Origin: Naematelia aurantialba
Taxonomy: Eukaryota; Basidiomycota; Tremellomycetes; Tremellales; Naemateliaceae
Reading direction: 5' to 3'
Assembly: GCA_021527695.1 (NCBI GenBank)
Contig: JAKFAO010000007.1
Coordinates: 992,001-1,056,000 of the forward strand
DNA: 64,000 nucleotides
The notes beneath the pieces were generated by a model, which was not told where the DNA came from, did no database searches, and worked only from the letters and a program-made list of their open reading frames with translations. Numbering within the stretch: the stretch's first letter is position 1; every line of letters starts with the position of its first letter. The position numbers and the translations under genes are program-made. Below, piece after piece: positions 43,565-54,129 of this stretch.

Positions 43565-46294
43565 ATGTCCCAACCCCGCCGTCCAACTATGCTGCCTCGC
43601 CAGACTCGTGGCGGCCGGAATCGACTGTACCGTCAACTCGAGAAAGCGACCCTCCAGCGCGTGACTTACACTCACCCGCTGCTAGAGGTACCTCCACCAC
43701 TTACGCCACAGCCTCCGCACGCGAGCACAGCCGGTGTGGATCGTGCGAACCAGGACCGTGCGGCTAATATTTCACCATTGTTTCACCAGCCATCTCCCCC
43801 TCTCCCACCTCGCCCAGTGGAATCCGCGTTCGAGCCTTTCGGTTCTCCAAATACGAGCAGCCGACACGATTTATTTGACACTCACGACATCAACTCGGAA
43901 TACTCGTCCTTGCGTCCCAAGTCAAGTTCCAAGTCCAAGTCCAGGCTCCATCAAGCCCCACCCGCTGGGTCCCTGGAAGAGTGGTTTCACTCTACCCGCT
44001 TGTGCCCAAGCGCACTTTCCGTTTCTTCCTCTTCTTTCTCTTGTAGAGACAAACGCAGAAGAACCAATAGAATGTCGGAACACGCTAATATCGACGCTGC
44101 GCTCGCCAGCATACGGCGGGCAATGGGTCAAGCCATCAACTACGACATGGCTCCGATTCCTAGCAGGGAAGCGATCAAGCCAAGCCTTCCGCCCCTCCCA
44201 ATGATCGTGCCCGCCGCCGTCTCTGGCAGTGCACCTCCGGAGAACGCGTACCAAGGAAGAGGGAGAGAGGTACAGCCAATTCTTTATGAGCGATAAATCG
44301 CTGATACCGTAAAGAGGGACATTGAGCACTGGATCGAGCAGACGCGGGACACTCAAGCTGAGAAGCAAGCACTACAGAGAGCGCTGGACGAAGCCGTCGT
44401 CCAGTTGCACAAGCAATCCAAGGCAGATGCTGAAGCGGTCAGCTGGTCAACAGCGAAGACTCAGCTGACAGTCAGGGGTCCACTATGTCTTCGCGGCTCC
44501 GCGAACTCGAGCGCACATTAAAGCAGAAGGATCTGGCTCTGGTACAAGCAGAGTCTGCTATCCTCAAGTCCGCCCAACTTGCCAAGGATAGCCTCGAGGC
44601 GTCAGCGGAAAGAGAGCTGGACAAAGCCGAGATTGCCCGGTTGACACGTAAGATCGAGGATATACACGTTGAGCTAGGAGAGGAGCAAGTGCGCCGCAAG
44701 ACCGCCGATGATAGAGCCATGAGCGCGACGAAACATCAGAGCATGATGGCCAAGGAGGTCAAGACGGCGACTGACAAGGTCGCGGAACTTGAACAAAGGA
44801 TCGACGCAGAGATCAAAGCTAAGCACGCGGCGCTCAGCAAGGCTAGTCAGGCAGAGAGTAATGTGCGACAGCCAGGGGAGATGTGCAGAGGACAGGAAAT
44901 TGACAGATGTAGTTGCGCAACGCTGGCCCCAGTCCAGCACTTCTTCACGAGCTTCAGGACCTGCGAGCGAAAGAAGAGATTATGACCAAGGAACGCGACG
45001 TGGTCCAAGCCAAAGTACGGTCCTTGACAGTGAGCTCTGCCATCGGTATACTTGGCCAAACGAGCTCACTGCGGCAGATCGAGAATCAAGGCCTCGTGAA
45101 CAAGGTCAAAACTATCCGAGGAGAGAACGACGGTCTCCGTCTGCGCGTAACAGAGCTGCTCCAGCAGGTCAGCTCGTGAAATCTTCTGGAGAAGTTACAG
45201 CTGACCCGCCCAGCGTGTCACCGAGGACAAGCTGCAGCAGGACAAGGTGGTTCTGCGGGAGAAACTAAATGTGGCCGTGAGTACCATACGGAACACCACA
45301 CACCACGTCTAGCTCCTCCCACATTTAGGAACCATATATTGCATCCAGGACGGTGACAGGCATGAGACGTAGCTGTGAATACTGATGACATGGTGACGGC
45401 CACAGGAGGCGCAGGCGAGTCGGCTGTTGAAGGACAGGGCAAAGTTGCAAGCACGCGTGGCCGAGCTCGCCGAAAATGTAAGACTCTGGCTCAGTCCGGC
45501 AAGGCTGATGCCACCAGCTGCGAGAGCGGGAGAGGGACACACGCTGCACCCTCGTCGCTGCTGAGACTCGGATGGGAGAGCCAGAACAGAAGCAAGTGGC
45601 AAACCAATGGCAGCCACGTATAAGCGTACGCCCTTCTCCCTCCCCCTACAATCCCACCATACTCTCTTTGCGAAGGCATGGGGAGATGACATGCAAAGCA
45701 GGGCTTCCACACCACGTCCTCCGTATCTCCAGTCCCGTTCTCAGTGAAAAATGCACACCCGCGTTTGCATGCTTCGCCCTTCAACGGGAGTGCCAGCGGG
45801 ACCGGCAGTGCAGGGCTCGGAACTGCAGGACCGGATAGTGTACGGAGCATCCACAGCATCCCAAGTCTCAAAGCTACGTCCAGCTCCACGCGCGTCCGGG
45901 ATCGGACTATGCACTCAGCAGTAGCTTCACTTACCTCTTGAAGCGACGTAGCTGACTGTGATAGGCCGTTGCGACAGCAGCGACTGCAACTGGGAGCTCG
46001 AACGGCAGACAGCACTCCTATTTTCCAAGTGTAATGAACGGGTACTATACCCACACTGGCGTCAACAGCATCAACAACATCAACACCGCCAATACCGCCA
46101 ACACCGTCGACGCCTTCAACATCATCAGCAGCAACGCTGATCCCTATGTGAGAGATCTGCCGTCCAAGATTGAATTGACGATACAGGCGCACCTTGACCA
46201 AGCTTTCCAAGAGACCCCCGCGTCGCGGCCGCCGGCACATGCGACACTGCCTACATTGAGAGCCAGTACGAGTACGATCGTCGCCGCCACGTAG
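43565..46294 (+). CDS. coiled-coil protein, unknown function
   Basis: Ten exons (43565-44269, 44315-44437, 44476-44862, 44913-45029, 45078-45167, 45214-45276, 45406-45477, 45518-45617, 45745-45920, 45965-46294) give 720 aa. The first 235 residues are Pro/Ser-rich and basic at the very start (MSQPRRPTMLPRQTRGGRN). Then comes a continuous coiled coil of about 300 residues, from RDIEHWIEQTRDTQAEKQAL through SSRLRELERTLKQKDLALV to RVAELAENLRERERD. The end is Ser/Gly- and Asn/Thr-rich (NSINNINTANTANTV). I do not recognise an orthologue. The shape fits a cytoskeletal, spindle-pole or kinetochore scaffold, but this is inference only. Several coiled-coil exons are in phase 0 with lengths divisible by three, so exon skipping would keep the frame. 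Confidence 0.72.
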
Positions 46295-46550
46295 CCCTCC
46301 ATATCCTCTCAGTATCACCGTCTCCAAGTGATCATTTACATGGGATCCCTTTCATGCATGTAGATAGTATACCTACACCAACAACAACGACCATTACCAC
46401 TGGCAGATACCGCTCCTGGCGACAGACTCTCTCCCCACTCTTCCGGCCCTCGCTCTCTCAGTATTCTAAGCCATAACATCCAGCGCTGGATCATGCCCGT
46501 CTCACGGCACCGCCGTTCATAAGCCCGTTTCTGCATCTGTAGACAACCCG

Positions 46551-49289
46551 TTATTCGACCTGAGTGTAGGTCCCAGGGAAGATGCCCGTCTTGCCATTCA
46601 ACTTGCCAGTCCACCAGTCGTCCGCGCTGTCGGTCCGTTCGATGATCTCGATCCTGTCTCCAGCGCTGAACGACAGGTCTCCCTCGGCCTGCGTGTGCAT
46701 CAGCCCACATGCTTGCTTTTCCATGCGCGTGACCGTGGGTGGTGTGGAAAATGAGGAATGAGTGGCAACAATTCATGTGGTGAACGCATGGGTAAGACGG
46801 GTGGGACGAAAGGGTGAGATATCTGGGTGGGACGAATGGGTAAGATGGGTGGGACGAATGGGTAAGATGGTACGACGCATGGGTAAGACGGGTAGGATGC
46901 ATGGGTGGTACAAGTGTCGCGACGGCACGCACCTGGGCTTCAAAGTCAAAGATGGCAGTAGCGTAGACCGCTGTGAAACTGAGCTTGGGCTTGAGTGGCG
47001 GCGGCGGCGGCGGGGCCTTTTTCGTGATGCTCGAGCTACTAGCTGTAGACGTATACGGTGGCGGAGCGAGGGTGCGTCCCCCGACCGGCGAGTCGGGTTT
47101 TGCATAGGACCCCGACGAGTCTTTCCGGTCGAGGACGGACGGTTTCGAGGCGAGTGACGGCGTCCGCCGGGGAGACGGGGTCGTGCCCATTGCAGCGCGG
47201 TAGGTCTGGAGCATCTTGGCTGTGGCGCGTCAGCGCGCTCAGCCATCTCAACGACAACCGCTCGACGCAGTGTTCAAAACCCAAAGAGGAACGAAGCCGC
47301 GCACGGTTGTTGTGCGGGATAAGTGGTGACGCGGGCAAGTGGACAAGTGGACAAGTGGACAAGTGGACAAGTGGCCAAGTGGACATGTGGAAGTGGCCAA
47401 CGCAGAAGCACAGACGAAGCTCCAACCAATAACTGACCTGTTGAGACCATACGCTTGGTGATCTGCATATCCTCCATCTTCTCGGCGGCATCCCCCCTCT
47501 GCTCCATGTAGATCCCCTCAATGTCCTTGCGCTCCATGTCGTACTTGCCATCCGCAAACGACTGGACCTTCTCCAGCATAATGTAGTACACATTCAGCCT
47601 ACCACCTGTCAGCGCAGCTCGAGCCCAGTGAGAATCTAGCGCTCACTGCATGTAGTAGAACGAGTGGAAGAGCGGATCGATGAAGCGGGCAGCGAGGGCG
47701 AGGAATGTCGGCAGTTCCGTCTTGAGCAGGTTGTTGTAGTGCTCGTACTCGCCCGACGCGAGCTCAAAGTCCTGTTCGACCTGGACAACGTCAGCAACAC
47801 TAGCGATCAGGGCTGGGGCCGACAGGACAAGTAGAGGTCCCGGGCAGGGTCGGGCGAGCATTAGGTAGCAGGAAAGCCGCGTGGAAGAGATGAAGAAGTG
47901 CAAATGGAGAACGGGACGACGACACACCTTGAAGAGGTTCTTTTCGTCACTCAAGCTCTTCTCCTTCTTCTCCCGCAACTTGTTCAGCGAATTATTGTGT
48001 CGGTCGTAATCGAGGAGCTTGTGGTCCCGCTTCGTGCACGTCTTGCGGATCTTCTTGCAGATCTCATGTAGCTCTTTGCAGGGCTGCACGATCTTGGAGT
48101 CGATCAACTCGAGCTCGGGCGCCAGGGTTTCTGCGACGCGCGTCAGCCGGTTCACGATTTCTTCATTCTGCTCGGGTTACAGCTGAACTGTGCAGAGGAC
48201 TGAGGGAGAGATGGACGACAGGAAGATGAGGCGACGGATGCCGAAGAGGATGAGACAGGGGAGAGGGTGCGGGTGAAGATGGTTCCAAGGGTAGGGAACA
48301 GGGGCCGAGAGGGAGAGGGCGTAGGATAAGGCGAGGAAGACATGAAGACAAGGAGGGAAACGAAAACCTCGACTAACCTCGCATCTCCTCCATGAGGATC
48401 TGGTACTGGTCAATGTTCTTGACGGTCAATTCAGCTTGGGGATGTTTCTGCGCCAGGGCGTATTCTGCGCCCAGAGGCGAGAACAGCGTCGCAAATGATT
48501 TGGCGAATGAAGTTCCGGAGAGCAGTAGGGCTGGACGGATCAGCGCCGGGCGACATGGCGAATGACACGAAAGTACAACGCAACAGGGACGGTGACGATA
48601 CCGGGCAAGATACGATGGAATAACAGGGATCGGACAGAGACAGGGACAGGGATAGTTATGAGACGGTACGGTGCGGATGTAAGACAAGATGCGCAGACGT
48701 ACATGTCGCAGAGTCGCGGAACGTCGTCGAATCGCGCAACATCTTCTCCGACGCGACTTCGATTGCCTGGAACTTGCCCTCACTGCGGCTGTCAGCTGAC
48801 AAGCGCTGGTCGTCGGCCGTGAGACGACGTACTAGTCATTATATTCTGGGTCAGAGGACTCTGGGCACAGCATCAGCGAGTACACAGCACCAGGCATTGC
48901 AGAAGTGGGCCATGAGCGGGAAGGAATAGAGGAGCGCAATCGTGCACCGGAGAGCACGCCACAGCACACGGTGGAGAGCACGTTGTCGCATACTGTGAGA
49001 GCATCCTGCAGCACACTGGGGAGAGTTCGCCTGTATCGTTGGAGATATGATAGCAGCCATTTTCACGCAAAGATTACAAAGCGAGGAGTGCCAAGGCCAA
49101 TGGCCAAGTGCATACCAGTCCATCAACTCACTCTTCGACATGCCAATTCGCGAAGTAAGCTGATGCGGCGTCCTAGCATAACCAAATCAGCCAAAGCCCC
49201 ATATCCGTGCGGTGGTCAGGTCGGACGGGTACGTCAAGGTGGATGGATAGACGGACGTACCGCTGCAAAGCCTTGGTGATGCCCTTCAT
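46551..49289 (-). CDS. RVS167: BAR-SH3 amphiphysin-like endocytic protein
   Basis: Ten exons (49289-49261, 49172-49132, 48860-48833, 48782-48703, 48530-48378, 48130-47928, 47780-47647, 47598-47438, 47219-46933, 46688-46551) give 417 aa. The BAR domain (about 1-260) has MKGITKALQRTPHQLTSRIG, the membrane-binding start, then VQPCKELHEICKKIRKTCTK, the basic KRDHKLLDYDRHNNSLNKL and a dimer-closing DPLFHSFYYMQLNVYYIML. A Ser/Pro linker with a PPPPPPL run leads to a C-terminal SH3 (ATAIFDFEAQAEGDLSF, DDWWTGKLNGKTGIFP). The protein bends membrane at actin patches in endocytosis. Exon 3 is 28 nt. Introns 8 and 9 contain repeats. Yeast Rvs167 is longer because of a larger linker. Confidence 0.93.
46790..46910. 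repeat. intronic GGTAAGATGGGTGGGACGAA repeat
   Basis: Five to six imperfect 20-bp G-rich units lie in the last RVS167 intron (46689-46932). Each contains GGTAAG, a decoy-like splice donor on the opposite strand. Confidence 0.85.
47336..47400. repeat. intronic GTGGACAA repeat
   Basis: Seven or eight units of about 9 bp, AAGTGGACA / AAGTGGCCA, lie in the RVS167 intron 47220-47437. Confidence 0.9.
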
Positions 49290-50185
49290 CGTGCCGGTCT
49301 ACGAAATGTCTTTTACTTGATCTCGTTGGCTCAGGTTCTTCTGTTGCAGAATCCACTTTATCTGCTACGGTTGATGTCGAGGTGGAGGTTGCTGTTGTTG
49401 AAGTTAGGGTTGAGATTGAGATTGAGGTTGAGGTTGAGGTAGGGTTGGGGTTGGCCCTGACCGCGACTTGGCCGTTGTCCGGTATCTGATGACCGTGTAT
49501 CGTATGCAGATATCTGCCCAGTGGACTGAGCTATCGCAAGCCTAGTGGAGGGCAGTCCGTCGTCCGTCGCTTGATACAGCGCCGAGCGGAACACGCGCGT
49601 GTATCCAATCTGGCCTTACGCTCGCGAGTCGGTGCGATGCGCGAGACAATGTGTGCTGGACGATAAATAGCAGAGAGCACGAGCAGTGAACAGAGCAGCG
49701 AGCAGCGAGCAGGGCTGTGAGCGCAGCAGTGAGCAGTGCGGTGACGAGGCTTACCCAGTCCGGGCGCCGCTCGGGAAACACCTACGCGGGACCGAATAAG
49801 GAGTTGCCAAGCCAGGAGCAAGTCGAGTGTGGGTGTTCCACACCACAGCCGGCACTGGGCCAGAACTTGCCCAAACATATCACACTGCATGCCTGAGGGG
49901 TATGCTTGGCAGCAGGGTGCATGGACGCCATGCACACTGTCGACGGTCGCTGACAGCTCGCTCGCGCACTCGGAAGTTGCCTCTCGCAGACTTTCGTTCA
50001 AGGGTTAAACTTGTACTGCTCGGCGGCGTCATATCGCCGCTCAAGATGTGCTGTCGACGGCAATACATTATTCTATACAGTACCTATAGACATCTATAGC
50101 TCACTATAACAACCCCCCCCCCCCCCCCCCGCGTCTCCTTCGCTAAGCGTTCGTGCGGCTCTATCGGTCCGAACACTGCTCGCCA
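49290..50185. promoter_or_regulatory. RVS167 promoter and MFS gene 3' region
   Basis: 896 nt without a supported gene. A GTTGAGATTGAG repeat occurs at about 49376-49445, an AGCAGCGAGCAG repeat at about 49690-49735, and a run of 18 C at 50113-50130. Confidence 0.45.
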
Positions 50186-52603
50186 TCACGTCTCAGTCAG
50201 AACACCCATATCGCCGTTGGAATCCCTGATCCTCTGTCGTGCAAGGGCGTGTTCCTCCTCTGGCGTCCCAGGCTCCTTGTACAGCACCACATATGTGATG
50301 GCCAACGCCGCTGTCCACGCCAACATGAACCAGAACGCCCTGCCACTGCTCTCCTTCCAGTCGGCCAGGTTGTCGGTCTGCAGACCTGCCTGGACAGACA
50401 AACAGATCGAGCCTCCGATTTGCGCAACAACCTGCGTCCATCCGCCCACCACGCCCGAATTCTCCGGCGGCGTGTAGCTGATCAGGTTGATGGCTGCTCC
50501 AAAGTACGAGATGATGGCCCCCGACGAGCCGAGGACAGACGCAGGGAAGATGAAGCGCCAGTAGTCCTTCCCCCGCCCACCGTTCGAGTAGACGAGGAGG
50601 ATCTCAGCAATGCAGATCACTATAGTAGATCAGCAATGGCGTCGAAGCGAGACACCACGGAGAGATCAGGAAGTGTGGCACCAGCCTTGGAGTAGGGTAT
50701 CAGACATCGGAATGGGTGGACCGAGCTCAGAGCGATGCGATATGGAACGAATACTCACAGGCAGCACCGATGGGAATAGTCCAACGAGGCTTGGTGATGA
50801 GTTGTGGGATAGATTGTGACAGACCACCCCAGAACAGAGCGGTGATACCTTGAGGTACGATGGCAGCGGCGACGTGGACTGCGCGAGTCAGCACTGCCAC
50901 TTGCGGGTTCAGGTCACACAATCCGGGAGTAGGTGGTCGGGGAAGCTGGGACATGGTCGATCACAATACGAATGTCACATGGAAGAGAACCGGCCACTCA
51001 CTTGGCTTCCAACCAAGCTCCTCCTGCCAGAAGGTTGCGAGCTGCAGCTGGGATGTAGCCCAGAATGCAAATGGGTACAGAATAACGAGGGTCTGGATGA
51101 AGACATTGGTCGTCTTCCATACCGAGCTCGGTAGGACCGCAGACTTTGCGGGAATCTTGCTCTCCCAGAAGAAGAAGCCGACGGCCAGGGGGAAGGTGAG
51201 GATAAAGGGCGCGATGAAGCTTGCCGCGCCCCAGCCGTCGATAGGGCCTTGGGTGAGCGAGAGGTTAAAGCAGATCAATGCGCCCATGAGGAGCACGACG
51301 CCGACAATGTCCAGCCGCTTCCACCGGGGTGCGGCGTCGCCTGCTGATCCGTAAGTCGACCCGTTGTATGGCAGCAGCACGACTGCCAAAGCCGAGAAGG
51401 AGAGGCAGAGGATCGCCATCAGACGGAAGAACCAGTGGTAGCTGGCGAGCATGGTCAACCCGGCCAGCACGCTAAGAGACGGAACATCAGCATTGTAGCC
51501 CTGGTTAGGAGGATAGGGTGCACGTACAAGCCAAGGACATTGCCCGAAGCGCCGGCGAGACCAAGCAGTGCGAGCTTCCCCTGCTGTTCTGTGGGATCGG
51601 GGAACATGTGCACCAGGAGGTGGCTGGTGGGGTCAGTGCTGTCACATATGGGGGTGAGAGAGGGCAAGGCGTGAGTGACCTGGCAGAGAGGAGGAAGGAG
51701 GGAGGGAGGGAGGGAGAAAGGAGCGAGGGGGCAGGAAGAAGGAAGGAAGAAGGAAGGAAGGAGGAAGGAAGGAGGAAGGAAGGAGGAAGGAAGGAGGAAG
51801 GAAGGAGGAAGGAAGGAAGGAGGAAGGAAGGAGGAAGGAAGAAGGAGGAAGGAAGGAGGAGGAGGAAGGAAGGAAGGAGGAGGAGGAAGGAAGGAAACTC
51901 ACTAGGCCGAAGGAATAGTCATCGCCCCGCAGATCCCCGCGATCCCACGGATGATCAAGAACCCATACTTGTTGGTGGTGACAAATGAATTGACGAGACT
52001 GAAGATACCGAGGCCGATGAAGCCTGCCTCAAAGACGATTTCGGCTGGGAAGAGGTCTGCCAGTCGGCCAGCGAAGAGGAGAAAGGCGGAGAAGCAGAGG
52101 GAATAGGAGGTGATGATCTGCGAGGATGGGGTCAGCTTTGCAGCGCCTCGTTGGGAGGGCCGAGAAGCCTAGACTTACCCAGACCAGCTGGGACACGCCT
52201 AGCTTGGTATCGGCGCCGATTTGAGCGACGGCGAGTGCCACGCCCGACCTGCAGACGGCAGATCAGCGCGAGCGGCGTACTTGTTCACAGCCAAGACTCA
52301 CACATTGCAGACGTCGACAAAGGTCGATATGGCAAAGATGACGAGCAAGACGTGCTTGCGGACAGTGCCGAGCTCGGAGAGCGGGTGTTTACCGCCGTGT
52401 CCGTTTGTGGGCTGGTGAGCCTCGCGCTGGGCCTCTTTGTCGGCCATGATCTCGTCGGGAGCGGCGATGGTCTCTGACGACACGGACGGGGCTGCGGCCT
52501 TTGCAGGCTCAGCGTTGGCACCGCCCATGTCGGTCAGCGTCGCTGTTGACATGATGGAGGGAGGGGCTGCCTTGGAAACTTCAAGCAAACGCTGATCTCC
52601 CAT
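50186..52603 (-). CDS. MFS transporter, DHA2-like 14-helix type
   Basis: Seven exons (52603-52302, 52248-52179, 52117-51903, 51623-51538, 51471-51002, 50878-50759, 50620-50186) give 565 aa. An 85-residue hydrophilic N-terminus precedes about 13-14 hydrophobic helices, including HVLLVIFAISTFVDVCNV, LDIVGVVLLMGALICFNLSL and AFWFMLAWTAALAITYVVLY. The loop FAGRLADLFPAEIV sits where MFS motif A belongs. Family members export drugs or take up small molecules; the substrate cannot be told from sequence. The fourth helix region is interrupted by intron 51624-51902, which is mostly GGAA repeats. The tail EEEHALARQRIRDSNGDMG is hydrophilic and cytoplasmic. It is divergent from the glucanase gene across 1.5 kb. 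Confidence 0.88.
51685..51897. repeat. intronic GGAAGGAAGGA array
   Basis: A purine-only tract of more than 200 nt with 7-, 11- and 12-bp GGAAGGAAGGA units takes most of the MFS intron. On the coding strand it is a long pyrimidine tract. Confidence 0.95.
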
Positions 52604-54129
52604 ATCTGCGCGACAGGCGCTGTATCACAGTGGACCTGGGAATTGTGTAGCTTGTGCGGCGTGTATGTGTAGAGCGCTGGGTGTGTAGAGCGCTGGGTGT
52701 GTAGAGCGCCGAGTGGACTGGGGATGGACCGTGTGTGCAGGTATGTTCAATGAACGCGTAGCAGACTATCTATTTATCTATCCTTTATGCAAAACTCGAG
52801 TGCGGGCTCGGGACTTTTTGCACGCTGGCCGGATTGGTAGAATCAACCTGACGTAACCCCCATACAAGCTTCGGAGATCAGACGACCATTACAAAGACTG
52901 CTCGGGTCGGCGTCGATCGAATTCAAAAGCGGGCTTCCATCCCCTCGACACCTTGCTTGCTAAACTTTCCACTGCCTGCACTTACGCGTCACGCTCGAGC
53001 TCTGCCCTCGCCGGCCACGAATCGGCGTGTCACGCCGTCTGTCCATGGCCGCTGCCGTCTGAGATGCGCAAACTCGTTGGGGTCACTGGGCTTCGGCGTT
53101 CGATCCCCTTGTGCACCCACCAACCAGGTGTTATTCGGGCATGGCGCACTGCCCGAGAGGCCGTATATCCGAATGTCGCGCGCCTATGCTTCCAGTTAGG
53201 CAGGCTTCTCTGAATGTGCTCGTTCTCGGTGGTTAGGCCCGCAGGTGCACCTGTATAGTCACTTCAGGGTTTATCCCTGGTTTATCCCTGGTTTTCCCCT
53301 GACAGTGGTGCGTGCAGCAGGGCGAAAAGTCAGTCGCGACTACGGACCGGCGCAGCAATGGACGCAGCAGATGTAGAGTTTAAACTCGTGCGAACGAGAG
53401 ACGAGAGAACGACGAGGACTGGGTAGATGGGTGTTGCGGAACCTTGACAGAGTTGACTCCATGTCACTTATATTTGTACAGTTGATAGTACTGTTATATC
53501 CACTGTTCCGGTTGTTGATCGACCGTGGCCAGTTTGCGAGCTGGTTCTCCATGACGTCTCGAGTTCTCTAGTACCCCCAACATCCTCACCGCGCCTGGCA
53601 TCCCACACGTTTCTTGGACTGCGAGACACGAGCGACCACGTTCTTTTGGCAGCGATCACACATCACAGTCACCGTCCATCACATCACTCACATCACTCGT
53701 CACTCATCACTCTACTCTCCTTTGCGCCCGTGCGATCGGTCCGACCGGCGACGACAACGGCGACTCGACGGGCAAATCTCGGCGCACCCGCTACATTCAC
53801 TCCTTTGACCTACCTGGGGACCGTCGCTCATCGGCGACACATCAACCGCACCACTAATATATCAGTACTGTACATAGTGTGCCCATTATCGTCGCTCTTT
53901 ACCCTTCGTCTCCCTCGACATCCTCATATCCTCGACATCCTCAACATCCGTTACAACTCACTCGCCTTCTAGCCACTTTCCTTGACATACTGTGCTCAAG
54001 TCAGCCGCCAGCACCATCCATTCCCCCCACCTCCCTCCCCTCACCTCCCCTCACCGTCCCTCACCGGCATTCACACCATCAGGATCACCGCCACTACCCC
54101 AATAGCAGCCACCACGCGTCGCCCCGCCA
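52604..54129. promoter_or_regulatory. 1.5-kb divergent promoter MFS/glucanase
   Basis: The longest gene-free stretch in the window. Near the MFS start there is a 16-bp repeat with GTGTAGAGCGCTGGGT at about 52660-52712. TATCTATTTATCTATC lies at about 52769-52784. On the glucanase side a CATCACATCACTCA run occurs at about 53676-53712, then a pyrimidine-rich leader to 54129. No supported exon. Confidence 0.5.

Noticed and set aside
49531..50001. 156-codon minus-strand frame
   Set aside because: Cys/Ser/Ala-rich product of AGCAGCGAGCAG repeats, no splice signals or homology.
51518..51988. Frame encoding Lys/Glu/Gly/Arg repeats
   Set aside because: Pure translation of the GGAAGGA intronic repeat, antisense to the MFS gene.
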